Shown: positions 51,709 to 61,972, numbered from the stretch's first letter. The stretch: DNA of 64,000 nt from Parvularcula marina (GCF_003399445.1 NZ_QUQO01000001.1:372001-436000), one strand, 5' to 3'. The notes: a model not told the origin generated them from the letters alone. Translations and numbers: made by a program.

Positions 51709-52325
51709 ATCGGATCTCTTGAGATGGCTGCATCATAAGTAGAAGATGAAACCTTCAACGCCTCACCTCCGTCACTTACAATGAGATACTCCTTAGGCAC
51801 ATTATTTAACACAAGCAATGCAGGGATGTAGGCATCCCTCAGAATGCGCCGTAATTTGTTCACGCTATTACCGTTATTTGAAACAAAGTCCATGCTCGTG
51901 GGGTCTTCAATAGTCAACAGTTCCTTCACCTTATCTACCGCTCTCCCATAGTCATCTGCTATTTCCGAAGATATCACAGGAAACAATAAGAACTGTCGAC
52001 GACCTAAAAGTGACCGCGCGTCACTCACCTTATTAGTCACTTCCTTCCGAGCTTCAGGGGAGTCTTCAGACTCCTGAAAAACATTTAGAGACTGGAGTAT
52101 TTTGGCTTGTACCTTGCTGAGACGTACAATTGCTGCACGCGGCTTGTTAGGGATCGCCAATATCATACTAATGAGCAAAAATAACAATCCTAGCGTCAAG
52201 TCTCCAGCGTACTCGTCAAAAAGATTTTCTCTCCCCCCTCCATCTATTATCAGCAATATCAGTAAACAGACAGCTGCAGAGCTACCCAGTAATAATATCC
52301 TAACACCAAACCCGACTTGTCGCAT
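51705..52325 (-). CDS. 206-residue membrane-anchored protein, AT-rich insert gene
   Basis: A protein with two N-terminal hydrophobic segments (ILLLGSSAAVCLLILLII and LTLGLLFLLISMILAI) and a soluble helical domain (residues 65-206) ending SSTYDAAISRDPI. I do not recognise it. GGGGGAAATAA before the ATG is a strong ribosome site. Base composition is markedly more AT-rich than gyrA and coaD on either side (one 60-base line counts about 42% GC), suggesting acquisition. Its stop overlaps the coaD ATG, so coaD translation may now depend on it. Confidence 0.62.
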   Translation of the reverse strand: MRQVGFGVRILLLGSSAAVCLLILLIIDGGGRENLFDEYAGDLTLGLLFLLISMILAIPNKPRAAIVRLSKVQAKILQSLNVFQESEDSPEARKEVTNKVSDARSLLGRRQFLLFPVISSEIADDYGRAVDKVKELLTIEDPTSMDFVSNNGNSVNKLRRILRDAYIPALLVLNNVPKEYLIVSDGGEALKVSSSTYDAAISRDPI

Positions 52326-52348
52326 TTATTTCCCCCGACAAAACAAGA

Positions 52349-55132
52349 CTAAATCTCTTCGGCTTCCTCGCCAGCTTCACCGCCCTCACCTTCAGGGACA
52401 TGCTCGACAGAGACGACATGCTCGTCCTCGCGGGTGGTGATGATCTTCACGCCTTGCGTGTTCCGGCCCGCAATGCGGATATCATGGACGGGTGTACGGA
52501 TGAGCTGGCCGCCATTGGTGACCAGCATGATCTCATCGGCATTCTCGACCGGGAAGGAGGCAACGACCTTGCCGTTCCGGTCACTGGTGACGATGCCGAT
52601 AATGCCCTTCCCGCCCCGGCCGGATGTCCGGTACTCAAAGGAAGAAGAGCGCTTGCCGTAGCCGTTTTCGGTGACCGCGAGGATGAACTGCTCGGCCGCC
52701 TCCATTTGGGCGATGCGCTCAGGGCTGAGCGCGGCTTCGCCGCCTTCAGTCTCGGCATCCGAGCCTTCCGTTTCACCTTCACCTGCCGCACGCCGCATGG
52801 CCGCGGAGTGCTTGAGATAGGCGCGGGCCTCTTCAGGCGTCGTGTCGAGATGGCGCAGGATTGCCATCGACATCACCCGGTCCATGCCGAATTTCTCACC
52901 CTCTGAGAGGCGGATACCGCGCACCCCGGTACTCGTCCGGCCACTGAAGACACGGACTGCATCCACGGGGAAGCGGATCGTATTGCCGTGCTGGGTCGTC
53001 AGGAGGAAGTCATCTTCTTCCCGCGCGATCGCCACACCGACCAGCGTGTCGCCTTCGTCTAGCTTCATGGCGATCTTGCCGGCTTTGTTGATCTGCGTGA
53101 AGTCCGAGAGCTTGTTGCGCCGGACATTCCCGCTGGCCGTGGCAAAGACAATATCCATCTCCGCCCACTGATCTTCATCAGTCGGCAGCGGCAGAATATT
53201 CGTCACACGCTCATCCTGCTCAAGCGGCAGGAGATTGATGAACGCCTTGCCGCGTGAGGTGGGCGCGCCTTCCGGCAGCCGCCAGAGCTTGAGCTTGTAG
53301 GCCATGCCTCTGTCGGTGAAGAATAAAAGCGGCGTATGCGTATTGCCGACAAAGAGTTGGGAGACGAAATCCTCGTCCTTCATCGCCATGCCGGAGCGGC
53401 CCTTGCCGCCGCGGCGTTGCGCCCGATAGGTGTCGAGCGCGGTCCGCTTGACGTAACCCGCATGGGTGACGGTCACGACCATCTCTTCCTGCGCGATGAG
53501 GTCTTCATCTTCCATCTCGATGGCGTCGATAAAGTCTGTCTTGCGCGGGGTCGCGAATTTCTCGCGCACCTCGGAAAGCTCTTCCTTGATGATCGTCAGC
53601 ACACGGTCACGATTACGCAGGATATCGAGATAATCCGCGATTTTCTCGGCAAGGCCCTGTAATTCGTCGCCGATCTCGTCGCGGCCAAGCGCGGTCAGAC
53701 GTTGCAGCCGCAGATCAAGGATCGCGCGGGCTTGCGTCTCGGAGAGCTTCAGCGTGCCATCTTCCTGCAGGGAGTGGCGCGGGTCGGCGACGAGCGCCAC
53801 GAGTGGCGCAAGGTCTTTCGCCGGCCAGTTGCGCGCCATCAGTTCTTCACGCGCGGCATTAGGGTTCGGCGCCTCGCGGATCAGCTTGACGACCTCATCG
53901 ATATTGGCGACCGAAATCGCAAGACCGACCAATACATGCGCGCGGTCACGCGCCTTGTTGAGCAGGAATTTCGTCCGTCTCGTGATGACGTCTTCGCGGA
54001 AATAGATGAAGCTCTTAAGGACGGAGCGCAGTGTCATCTGCTCCGGCCGTCCGCGGTTCAGTGCGAGGATGTTGTAGGAGAAGGTCGTCTGCAGCGGGGT
54101 CTGCTTGTAGAGATTGTTGAGCACAACCTCGGCATTGGCATCGCGCTTCATCTCGACGACGACGCGGATCCCCTGACGGTCGCTTTCGTCGCGCAGATCA
54201 GCAATGCCTTCGAGTTTCTTCTCGCGCACCAGCATGGCGATGCGCTCGACCATGGCAGCCTTGTTCACCTGATAGGGAATCTCGGTGATGATGACTGCAT
54301 AGCGGTCCTTGCGGATCTCCTCGATCGTCGCCTTGCCGCGCATGATGACCGAGCCGCGGCCCGTCGTCAGCGCCTGACGCGCGCCAGAATGCCCAAGGAT
54401 CGACGCGCCGGTCGGGAAGTCCGGACCCGGCACAATCTCAAGAAGCTCCGTGTCGGTGATTTCGGGATTATCGACCATCTGGATGGTCGCATCGACGATC
54501 TCGCCAAGGTTATGCGGCGGAATGTTGGTCGCCATCCCGACGGCGATGCCGCCCCCGCCATTGACGAGAAGGTTGGGGAATTTGGCAGGCAGGACGATGG
54601 GTTCTTTTCGTTCCCCGTCATAGGTATCCTGAAAGTCGATCGTGTCCTTGTCGATATCGTCGAGAAGGTAGTTCGCAACCTCCTCCATCCGGCATTCCGT
54701 GTACCGCATGGCCGCGGCCGGATCATTATCGATGGAGCCGAAATTCCCCTGCCCGTCGATCAGAGGCACGCGCATGGAGAAATCCTGCGCGAGGCGCACA
54801 AGCGCGTCATAGACCGCCGAATCACCATGCGGGTGATATTTACCGATCACGTCGCCGACGACGTTGGCCGATTTCCGGTGCTTCTTGTCAAAGGTGAAGC
54901 CGGTCTGCTGCATCGACCAGAGGATGCGGCGGTGAACGGGTTTGAGCCCGTCTCGCGCGTCCGGAATGGCCCGCGACACAATGACCGACATGGCATAGTC
55001 CAGATAGGACTTCTCCATCTCGTCAGTGATGGAAATCCGCCCGATTCCGGGGGGCAGCTCTCCATATCCCTTGGGGGAATCGTCGTCCTGGTTCTCGTCG
55101 GAAGGTGTGTTTTCGTCTTCGGGATCAGCCAC
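52349..55132 (-). CDS. gyrA: DNA gyrase subunit A
   Basis: A 927-residue type II topoisomerase subunit. The active-site Tyr is Y144 in [10 protein letters not shown]. The quinolone-determining region [15 protein letters not shown] keeps Ser105 and Asp109, the susceptible pattern. The C-terminal half has beta-pinwheel blades including the GyrA-box region QRRGGKGR and an insert near residues 815-835 rich in Glu/Gly ([20 protein letters not shown]). The N-terminal ~25 residues are an acidic extension. The plus-strand 500-residue frame opposite is antisense shadow. Confidence 0.97.
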   Translation of the reverse strand: MADPEDENTPSDENQDDDSPKGYGELPPGIGRISITDEMEKSYLDYAMSVIVSRAIPDARDGLKPVHRRILWSMQQTGFTFDKKHRKSANVVGDVIGKYHPHGDSAVYDALVRLAQDFSMRVPLIDGQGNFGSIDNDPAAAMRYTECRMEEVANYLLDDIDKDTIDFQDTYDGERKEPIVLPAKFPNLLVNGGGGIAVGMATNIPPHNLGEIVDATIQMVDNPEITDTELLEIVPGPDFPTGASILGHSGARQALTTGRGSVIMRGKATIEEIRKDRYAVIITEIPYQVNKAAMVERIAMLVREKKLEGIADLRDESDRQGIRVVVEMKRDANAEVVLNNLYKQTPLQTTFSYNILALNRGRPEQMTLRSVLKSFIYFREDVITRRTKFLLNKARDRAHVLVGLAISVANIDEVVKLIREAPNPNAAREELMARNWPAKDLAPLVALVADPRHSLQEDGTLKLSETQARAILDLRLQRLTALGRDEIGDELQGLAEKIADYLDILRNRDRVLTIIKEELSEVREKFATPRKTDFIDAIEMEDEDLIAQEEMVVTVTHAGYVKRTALDTYRAQRRGGKGRSGMAMKDEDFVSQLFVGNTHTPLLFFTDRGMAYKLKLWRLPEGAPTSRGKAFINLLPLEQDERVTNILPLPTDEDQWAEMDIVFATASGNVRRNKLSDFTQINKAGKIAMKLDEGDTLVGVAIAREEDDFLLTTQHGNTIRFPVDAVRVFSGRTSTGVRGIRLSEGEKFGMDRVMSMAILRHLDTTPEEARAYLKHSAAMRRAAGEGETEGSDAETEGGEAALSPERIAQMEAAEQFILAVTENGYGKRSSSFEYRTSGRGGKGIIGIVTSDRNGKVVASFPVENADEIMLVTNGGQLIRTPVHDIRIAGRNTQGVKIITTREDEHVVSVEHVPEGEGGEAGEEAEEI

Positions 55133-55238
55133 GGGAATACTAGCGTTCTTTCGTCAGAATCATTGGAAGGCCGGGTTAGCAAAACCGTCATGGAACTGCC
55201 ATGACGAAAGCGCCCCAAAGGCCCGAGAGGAGTAATAA

Positions 55239-55892
55239 ATGTTTCGCATGATTTGCCTGTCTGCCGCCAGTTTTCTTGCAGTTTCCGCATGTGGAGGGGG
55301 CGATGAGCCCAAGCCTGTGGAAAACGCCGCCGAAGAGGCGCCCCAACCAGAACTGGCGCCTGAAATGGCAAGCGAAGAAGCTCCTGCCGAAATGGAAATG
55401 GCCGAAGAACATCACGAGCATCATGAGATCCCCGCTCCTGCCGCGGGCGAAGACATGCGCGTTGATTTCACCGGCACAGATGGCGAGGCGACCGGCGAAG
55501 CAGTCGTGGTCAGCGGCCCGCACGGCATGCTGATGCGTGTCGACCTGGTGGACCTCGAGCACGGCTTTCACGGGATGCATCTGCATCAGGTCGGGGACTG
55601 TTCGGATTTCGATGGCGGCTTCAAGCTCTCAGGCAGCCACATCAACCCGACCGGCAAAGAGCACGGCCTGATGAACCCCGCGGGGTTCGAGCTGGCCGAC
55701 ATCCCGAACATCTATGTCCATCATAATGGCCATGCGCGGGCGGAGATCTTCGTGGCGGGCCTGACGCTGGAAGACGCGATGGACGAGGACGGCTTTGCCA
55801 TTGTCGTGCATGAGAACCCCGACGATCACATGACCCAGCCGATCGGTGGCGCTGGTGCTCGCGTCGCCTGCGCATCATTCAACGTCTTCTAA
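55239..55892 (+). CDS. sodC: Cu/Zn superoxide dismutase lipoprotein with altered zinc site
   Basis: A 217-residue SodC. The lipoprotein signal ends at C18; an acidic linker then contains a His cluster EEHHEHHE (57-63). Copper ligands H114 and H116 (HGMHLHQVGDC), H134 and H191 are present, as are disulphide C121/C211 and the active-site Arg in GARVACA. Zinc ligands are H134, H142 and D154, but the third His is E151 (GFELADIPN). Periplasmic detoxification of superoxide is the expected role; the zinc site may be weaker or changed. GAGGAG precedes the ATG. DUF1801 follows by 4 bases. Confidence 0.88.
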   Translation: MFRMICLSAASFLAVSACGGGDEPKPVENAAEEAPQPELAPEMASEEAPAEMEMAEEHHEHHEIPAPAAGEDMRVDFTGTDGEATGEAVVVSGPHGMLMRVDLVDLEHGFHGMHLHQVGDCSDFDGGFKLSGSHINPTGKEHGLMNPAGFELADIPNIYVHHNGHARAEIFVAGLTLEDAMDEDGFAIVVHENPDDHMTQPIGGAGARVACASFNVF

Positions 55893-55896
55893 TCCG

Positions 55897-56313
55897 ATGT
55901 CCGACAACAAGACTGTCCCGACCGATGTCGACCCGAAAGAGTTTCTGAGCGCCGTCGAGCATGACCGGCGGCGCGAAGACGGCTTTGCCCTGCTCGAGAT
56001 GATGAACCGGGTGACGAAACTGAAGCCGGTGATGTGGGGGCCCTCCATCATCGGATATGGTCAGTATCACTACAAATATGATTCAGGCCGCGAAGGGGAT
56101 TTCTTTTATTGCGGCTTTTCTCCGCGAAAAGCGAACATGTCGCTCTATTTCATTCCCGGATATGGAACGTATAGTGAGTTTTTCACGCGCCTCGGCAAGC
56201 ACAAGACGGGCGCCTCCTGCGTCTATATCAACAAGCTCGCCGACATCGACATGGGCGTGCTTGAAGAACTGACCGCCGCTTGCGTGAAACACATGAAAGC
56301 GACTTACGGCTGA
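55897..56313 (+). CDS. DUF1801 protein
   Basis: A 138-residue YdhG-like DUF1801 protein. MMNRVTKLKPVMWGPSIIGY, DFFYCGFSPRKANMSLYFIP and CVYINKLADIDMGVLEEL are the usual blocks. The fold is an iron-binding-frataxin-like alpha/beta sandwich in other members; function unknown. ATG 55897 follows the sodC stop by 4 bases, suggesting one transcript. The longer frame from 55846 is not used. Confidence 0.85.
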   Translation: MSDNKTVPTDVDPKEFLSAVEHDRRREDGFALLEMMNRVTKLKPVMWGPSIIGYGQYHYKYDSGREGDFFYCGFSPRKANMSLYFIPGYGTYSEFFTRLGKHKTGASCVYINKLADIDMGVLEELTAACVKHMKATYG

Positions 56314-56412
56314 GCCCCGCCCTTCCGGGCTTACGGCTCACGCGCTTTTCCCCTAAGAGCCGCTTTTCCGGCGCTTGCCGGGTCCGATCCGCAAGGGAAA
56401 GCCATCGCCCCC

Positions 56413-57303
56413 GTGACAAGCGCGCCGAAACATTCGCCCGCCCTGATGGGCGCCTTCTGGATGATCATGGCCGGGGTCGCCTATGCGACCGGCAATATCC
56501 TGATCCAGCAGATGACCATGGTCTTGGGCTTTCCGACAGCTTCCATCGCCTTCTGGCAATATGGCATCGCGCTTCTCTTCTCCCTGCCATATGTACTGAA
56601 GATCGGTTTGCGATCGATGCGCTCCCAGCATCCGATGATGCATCTGGTGCGGATCGTCCTTTCGGCGTGCGGGGTGCAGGCATGGACATTCGGTCTCGCC
56701 TCCGTGCCGATCAGCCAGGCGATTGCGCTGGTCATGACCTCGCCCTTCTTCATCATTATCGGCGCGCGACTGTTTCTCGGTGAGCGGGTCGGCGCATCGC
56801 GCTGGGCGGCAACTGCGGTCGGCTTCGCTGGTGCTCTCATCATCCTTCAGCCCTGGTCTGAAGCCTTTACGCCTGCTGCGCTATTGCCGGTGCTGGCCGC
56901 CCTCCTTTGGGGCGGGGTGTCGCTCATCACCAAGCGGCTCACGGCGGTTGAACGGCCCGAGGCGATCACCATCTGGCTTCTCTTGCTCCTCACCCCGATC
57001 AATTTTGCCGTGGCGCTCGGCGGCGGGTTCGAGATCCCGACAGGTGGCCTGATCTTGCTCCTTGGCTCACTGGGGATTGTCACCGCGCTGGCGCAGTATT
57101 TCCTGACCCTCGCCTATGCGAGCGCAGATGCAGCCTATGTGCAGCCCTTTGATGATCTCAAACTGCCGCTCAATGTGATTGGCGGCTGGTTGGTCTTCGG
57201 CTTTGCGCCCTCTCCCGTCTTCTGGGTCGGTGGCGTGATGATCCTCGGCGCCTCGCTCTTCATCATGACCCGCGAGCGGCAGCAGGAAGTCAGGCGCAAT
57301 TAG
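56413..57303 (+). CDS. DMT-superfamily (EamA) transporter
   Basis: A 296-residue membrane protein with ten hydrophobic segments in two EamA repeats, the second starting near residue 155 (LPVLAALLWGGVSLITKRLT). Motifs such as SQAIALVMTSPFFIIIGARL and ASADAAYVQPFDDLKLPLNV match the S-adenosylmethionine/metabolite exporter-type DMT proteins. Start is GTG 56413; ATG 56446 is an alternative. It converges with the MFS gene with a 4-base overlap. Confidence 0.82.
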   Translation: MTSAPKHSPALMGAFWMIMAGVAYATGNILIQQMTMVLGFPTASIAFWQYGIALLFSLPYVLKIGLRSMRSQHPMMHLVRIVLSACGVQAWTFGLASVPISQAIALVMTSPFFIIIGARLFLGERVGASRWAATAVGFAGALIILQPWSEAFTPAALLPVLAALLWGGVSLITKRLTAVERPEAITIWLLLLLTPINFAVALGGGFEIPTGGLILLLGSLGIVTALAQYFLTLAYASADAAYVQPFDDLKLPLNVIGGWLVFGFAPSPVFWVGGVMILGASLFIMTRERQQEVRRN

Positions 57304-58559
57304 GCCGGCGTTTCTGCCGCAGGCGTGCCCGGCTTCTCATCGTCCTCTTCTGATCTCGGATCCATCTCATAGACAGCAGGCGTCGTCCTCGGCATCGGCA
57401 CATATGGCTCTTGCTGCGTGGGTGATGCCCGCTGGGTCAACCGGTAGAAGCTGAACGCGACCAAGACCGCATAGACGATCCCTACCCAGATGAAGATGAC
57501 ATTCGCGCCGAAGGGGCCAATCAGCAGCGGTACCAGCGTCGGGCCGAGAACGGCCGCGATGCCGTAGAGCATCAGAAGACCGCCATTAACCTGCACATAG
57601 GTGCCGGGCTCGGCATGGTCATTCGCATGGGCCGCGGCGAGCCCGAAATTGGGCAGCGCAAAGACCCCGAATGCCGCGCCTGCGATGATCAATGCGGTCT
57701 GCCCAATCCCTGCGACAAGCGGCAACAGAAGCGCCGTCACCATGCCGCCGATAGCACATCCGATCAGCACATGGCGGCGGTCGAGCTTGTCCGACAGCAT
57801 GCCGAACGGCCATTGCGCCACGGCGCCGCCAAGGATGATCGCCGCCATGAAAAGACCGACCGTCCCCTTCTCATAGCCTGCCTCAGTGACAAAGACGGGG
57901 CCGAGCCCCCAGAAGGCCGAGGCACTGAGCCCAACCCCGACGGCGGTTGCGGCGGCGAGTGGCGACAGCTTCCAGAGCTTTTTCAGATCGAGCTTGGCGG
58001 TCGCCGGGACATCGGGCTGGGTCACGCGGGTCAGCGCGACGGGCACGAGCGAGACGGAGACCGCAATCGACATGACGATAAAGACCGGAAAGGCCAGCGG
58101 GTTGAAGAGCCCGACACTGGCCTGCGCCAGCGTCACGGTCGTGAAATCAGTGATCCTGTAGGCGGAAAGCACCCGCCCCCGCGTTTCATTCGTAGACAGC
58201 TCATTCAGCCAAGACTCAAGGATCATATAGAGCGAGGCCATGCAGAAGCCTGAGACAATTCTGAGCGGCAGCCAGAGCCCGGCATAGTCAAACAGCGAAT
58301 AGGCAAGCGTTGCGGCCGACGCGATCGACGCAAAGGCTGTGAAGGCGCGCACATGGCCGACACGCGCGATAAAGCCCGGCGCGAAACGGCACCCGCCAAT
58401 AAAACCGAGAAAGTAGAAGGAGTATAAGAGCCCGACGATGAGATCGGAGAAACCTGTCTCAATCGCGCGGAGCGCAAGGATTGTGTTCTGCATCCCGTTC
58501 GCACTGAGCAGAAGCGCGGTCGCGAGCAGGAGCGGAATTAGGGAGCGTATTCGGGCCAT
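57300..58559 (-). CDS. MFS transporter (YcaD-like)
   Basis: A 419-residue major facilitator with about 12 hydrophobic helices, a motif-A-like GMLSDKLDRRHVLIG in the middle loop, and ESWLNELSTNETRGRVLSAY, which is distinctive for the YcaD-type group. The last 50 residues are a hydrophilic cytoplasmic tail rich in Pro, Glu and Asp. Substrate unknown. No operon partner is seen on this strand. Confidence 0.82.
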   Translation of the reverse strand: MARIRSLIPLLLATALLLSANGMQNTILALRAIETGFSDLIVGLLYSFYFLGFIGGCRFAPGFIARVGHVRAFTAFASIASAATLAYSLFDYAGLWLPLRIVSGFCMASLYMILESWLNELSTNETRGRVLSAYRITDFTTVTLAQASVGLFNPLAFPVFIVMSIAVSVSLVPVALTRVTQPDVPATAKLDLKKLWKLSPLAAATAVGVGLSASAFWGLGPVFVTEAGYEKGTVGLFMAAIILGGAVAQWPFGMLSDKLDRRHVLIGCAIGGMVTALLLPLVAGIGQTALIIAGAAFGVFALPNFGLAAAHANDHAEPGTYVQVNGGLLMLYGIAAVLGPTLVPLLIGPFGANVIFIWVGIVYAVLVAFSFYRLTQRASPTQQEPYVPMPRTTPAVYEMDPRSEEDDEKPGTPAAETPA

Positions 58560-58640
58560 GCCCTCGCGCTAGCTGTGAATGCGAGTGGTGAAAAGGGGCA
58601 GGTTGCGACCTGTCACAACCTTATCCAACAACACGCCTCG

Positions 58641-58732
58641 CCCTTCGAGACGCTGCCGCCTCATCCTGAGGACCGGCAGACATGCCAGTCTGCCGGTGGA
58701 CTCGAAGAACGGCGGCTCCTCAGGGTGAGGCT
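58641..58732. repeat. Dispersed CCTTCGAG/CTCATCCTGAGG palindromic element
   Basis: The element has CTTCGAG at the left and CTCGAAG at the right, with GCCTCATCCTGAGG and CCTCAGGGTGAGG as matching arms. Its centre is a perfect 9-bp hairpin, CCGGCAGAC / GTCTGCCGG (58673-58696). It matches REP-like intergenic elements common in alphaproteobacteria. It lies downstream of the prolyl oligopeptidase gene, in the 190-base gap to the MFS start; nothing else is evident there. Confidence 0.75.
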
Positions 58733-58749
58733 ATCGCGAGAACAGGACC

Positions 58750-60945
58750 TTACTCGCCATACCCCTCGGGGAGTTCGAGGCCGGTGTGATAGCCGATAAA
58801 GGCCCACATATCGGCGAACTCCTCGATGATCTTGTCGGTCGGCTTGCCAGAGCCGTGCCCCGCCCTCGTCTCGATACGGATGAGTTTGGGGGCTGGGCCC
58901 GTCTCCGCCGCCTGAAGGGCCGCGATATATTTGAAGCTGTGGCCGGGGACGACCCGATCATCCGTATCCGCCGTCGTCACGAGCACAGCCGGATATTCCG
59001 CGCCATCCTTGATATTGTGATAGGGCGAATAGGCGTAATTCACCTTGAAGTCCGACTCGCTTTCAGACGGATTGCCGTAATCATCGGTCCAGTAGCGACC
59101 GGCGGTGAACTTGTTAAAACGCAGCATGTCCATGACGCCGACCTGCGGCAGCGCCGCCGCAAAAAGGTCAGGACGCTGATTGGTCACGGCCCCAACGAGG
59201 AGCCCGCCATTCGAGCGGCCCCGGATCGCCAGCTGGTCTTTTGATGTGGTGCCTTGGGCGATCAGATATTCGCCCGCCGCGATGAAATCATCAAAGACGT
59301 TCTGCTTGTTCGCAAGGCGCCCCTCATCATGCCATTCGCGACCATATTCGCCACCGCCACGAATATTGGCGAGCGCGTGAACGCCGCCCATTTCCATCCA
59401 GGCGAGGGTCGTCACATCGAAGCTGGGGCGGATCGAGATATTGAAGCCGCCATAGCCGTAGAGATGGGTCGGCGCGCCCTTCGACAAATCGAGGTCTTTC
59501 TTGTGCGCGATGAACATCGGGATTTCCCGTCCGTCCTTGGACGGATAGAAAACCTGCTCGACGACATAATCATCCGGATTGAAGGTCAGCTCCGGTGCCT
59601 TGAATTCCTCGGTTTCACCGGTCTCGACATCATAGCGGTAGATGGTCGAAGGCCGGTCAAAGCTTGAATAGGAATAGAAGGTCTCGGCATTGTCTTTAGC
59701 ACCTTCGAAGCCGCCGGCCGTGCCAAGGCCCGGCAGCTCAACCTCGCCGATCTCTTCGCCCTCGGTCGAGAAGAGAAGCACGGTGGTAGCAACATCCTTG
59801 AGATATTCCGCGATCAGCTTGCCGCCTACATAGGAAACATCAACGAGGACCGTGCCGTATTCGGGGATCACTTCGGTCCAGTTTTCTTCCAGCGGATTAT
59901 CAAGATCTATGGCGACAACCCGGCCCTTCGGTGCATTCCGGTTGGTCCGGACAAAGAGCGTCCGGCCCTCCGCGCCAATGAAGCTGTAATCATCCTCAAA
60001 GCCCTCGATGATCATCGTCGGCTCAGTCTCGCCTGCCTCTAGGTCCTGCACGGCAATCTCATAGGCGTCATCCGTGCCCAGAGAGTTGACGACGATCAGG
60101 AAGCGCTTGTCGACGACATAGCCGGAAACGCCGATTTCGGGATTGTCAGCGCGCTCGAAAACCAGTGCGTCCTCAGCCTGATCCGTGCCGAGCTTGTGGA
60201 AGTAGAGCTTCTGGTCAAAATTGAGCGACTGAAAGGCAGCCCCCTCTTCGGGAGCCGGGAAGCGGGAGTAATAGAACCCCTCACCCGATGGATGCCAAGA
60301 GAGCCCGGAGAATTTCACCCATTCAAGGCTGTCATCCATGGTCTCGCCGCTCTCGACATTAAGCACTTTGACAGTGCGCCAGTCAGAACCGCCATCCTGG
60401 ATCGAGTAGGCAACATATTCCCCACCCGGAGAAACGGATGTCGCCGACAATGCGGTCGCGCCATCTGTCGCCCAGCCATTAGGATCGATCAGGACGCGGG
60501 GCTCACCATTCAGCCCTTCCTGCACATAGAAGACATACTGGTTCTGGAGACCATCATTGCGGCGGTAGAAATATTTCCCGCCTTCCTCGGTCGGGATCGA
60601 GAATTTCTCGTAATCCCACAGCTCAGTCATCCGTGCCTTGATCGAATCGCGCATCGGCAGCGTATCGAGATAGGCATAGGTCACGGCGTTCTGGGCTTCG
60701 ACCCATTCGGCGACTTCTTCTGACTCGCGGACATCATCCTCAAGCCAGCGATAAGGGTCTGAGACGATCGTGCCGTAGAAATCATCGGTCTGCTCGACGG
60801 TTTTCGTCTCGGGATAGGTCAGGCCGACGATTACTTCTTCTGATACTTCAGGCGCAGCAGCTTCGGTCGTGGCTTCTTCCCCGCCACCGCAGGCGGCGAG
60901 CAGGAACAAGGCAGAGCCCAGAAAAAGAGTGTTCTTATTTTTCAT
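58750..60945 (-). CDS. Prolyl oligopeptidase family (S9A) lipoprotein
   Basis: A 731-residue serine peptidase. The lipoprotein signal is MKNKNTLFLGSALFLLAAC (C19). An N-terminal beta-propeller is followed by the hydrolase domain with nucleophile in GRSNGGLLVGA, Asp in DTDDRVVPGHS and His in TRAGHGSGKP. It cuts after proline in short peptides, here in the periplasm, and so contributes to peptide nutrition. GGGAG precedes the ATG. It follows glpX by 20 bases on the same strand. Confidence 0.93.
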   Translation of the reverse strand: MKNKNTLFLGSALFLLAACGGGEEATTEAAAPEVSEEVIVGLTYPETKTVEQTDDFYGTIVSDPYRWLEDDVRESEEVAEWVEAQNAVTYAYLDTLPMRDSIKARMTELWDYEKFSIPTEEGGKYFYRRNDGLQNQYVFYVQEGLNGEPRVLIDPNGWATDGATALSATSVSPGGEYVAYSIQDGGSDWRTVKVLNVESGETMDDSLEWVKFSGLSWHPSGEGFYYSRFPAPEEGAAFQSLNFDQKLYFHKLGTDQAEDALVFERADNPEIGVSGYVVDKRFLIVVNSLGTDDAYEIAVQDLEAGETEPTMIIEGFEDDYSFIGAEGRTLFVRTNRNAPKGRVVAIDLDNPLEENWTEVIPEYGTVLVDVSYVGGKLIAEYLKDVATTVLLFSTEGEEIGEVELPGLGTAGGFEGAKDNAETFYSYSSFDRPSTIYRYDVETGETEEFKAPELTFNPDDYVVEQVFYPSKDGREIPMFIAHKKDLDLSKGAPTHLYGYGGFNISIRPSFDVTTLAWMEMGGVHALANIRGGGEYGREWHDEGRLANKQNVFDDFIAAGEYLIAQGTTSKDQLAIRGRSNGGLLVGAVTNQRPDLFAAALPQVGVMDMLRFNKFTAGRYWTDDYGNPSESESDFKVNYAYSPYHNIKDGAEYPAVLVTTADTDDRVVPGHSFKYIAALQAAETGPAPKLIRIETRAGHGSGKPTDKIIEEFADMWAFIGYHTGLELPEGYGE

Positions 60946-60965
60946 TGTGTTTCTCCCAGGCCTGA

Positions 60966-61952
60966 CTAACGGCGGTAACTCGGGTTGTAGTTCTCGGCTT
61001 TCGACATGGCGTCGATATAGCGGACGGTACCGGATTTACTCCGCATGACGACAGTATGGGTCTGGACCTGATCGCCTACCCATTTGACACCTTTAAGCAT
61101 TGAGCCATCAGTGACGCCGGTGGCGGCGAACATGACATCGCCGGAGGCAAGGTCATAGAGCCCGTATTTCTTGTCGAGATCGGTGATCCCAGCCTTGGCG
61201 GCGCGAGCACGTTCCTCATCGTTCCGGAAAAGGAGCCGGCCCTGCATCTGCCCACCGACACAGCGCAGTGCGGCAGCGGCCAGCACGCCTTCGGGAGCTC
61301 CGCCAGAACCCATATAAAGATCGATGCCGGTCGCGGGATCCGTCGTGTGGAAGACCCCGGCGACGTCGCCGTCAGAGATGAGGAAAACCCGCGCATCGAC
61401 CTGACGCGCCGCTTCAATGATATGCTCATGACGCGGACGGTCGAGGACGCAGAGCGTAATCTCGGAGGGCTTCACGCCTTTGGCCTTGGCGAGGTTCTCG
61501 ATATTCTCAACGACCGGGGCATCAAGGTCGATGACCCCTTCGGGATAGCCCGGCCCGCAGGCGATCTTCTGCATATAGACGTCCGGGCTGTGGAGCAGCG
61601 TGCCGCCCGTCGCCATGGCGACGACAGCTAGCGCGTTTTGCATCGCTTTTGCGGTCAGCGTCGTCCCCTCCAGCGGGTCGAGCGCGATATCGACCTTGGG
61701 CCCGCCCTTGCCGACCTTCTCGCCGATATAGAGCATCGGTGCCTCGTCCCGCTCGCCCTCGCCGATGACGATCGTGCCGTCGATGTCGAGCTTGTTGAGC
61801 GCATTGCGCAGCGCCGTGACGGCTTCCTGATCGGCGCCTTCCTTGTCGCCCCGCCCGATCATGGTCGAGGCGGCAACAGCGGCAGCTTCGGTGCAGCGGC
61901 CCAGTTCAATCGTCAGGATGCGGTCAAGATATTCTGTCTGGCTGGCTTCCAT
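60966..61952 (-). CDS. glpX: Class II fructose-1,6-bisphosphatase
   Basis: A 328-residue GlpX that dephosphorylates fructose-1,6-bisphosphate in gluconeogenesis. IGEGERDEAPMLYIGE and DPLEGTTLTA are the metal and phosphate motifs, and MGSGGAPEGVLAAAALRCVG the substrate loop. It is 20 bases downstream of hom on the same strand, a pairing I know in alphaproteobacteria. The start ATG at 61952 agrees with the family. Confidence 0.95.
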   Translation of the reverse strand: MEASQTEYLDRILTIELGRCTEAAAVAASTMIGRGDKEGADQEAVTALRNALNKLDIDGTIVIGEGERDEAPMLYIGEKVGKGGPKVDIALDPLEGTTLTAKAMQNALAVVAMATGGTLLHSPDVYMQKIACGPGYPEGVIDLDAPVVENIENLAKAKGVKPSEITLCVLDRPRHEHIIEAARQVDARVFLISDGDVAGVFHTTDPATGIDLYMGSGGAPEGVLAAAALRCVGGQMQGRLLFRNDEERARAAKAGITDLDKKYGLYDLASGDVMFAATGVTDGSMLKGVKWVGDQVQTHTVVMRSKSGTVRYIDAMSKAENYNPSYRR

Positions 61953-61972
61953 TACTCGTGCCTTTTGTCTCG

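Noticed and set aside
53702-55204. 500-residue plus-strand open frame
   Set aside because: Antisense to gyrA, whose protein is complete and conserved.
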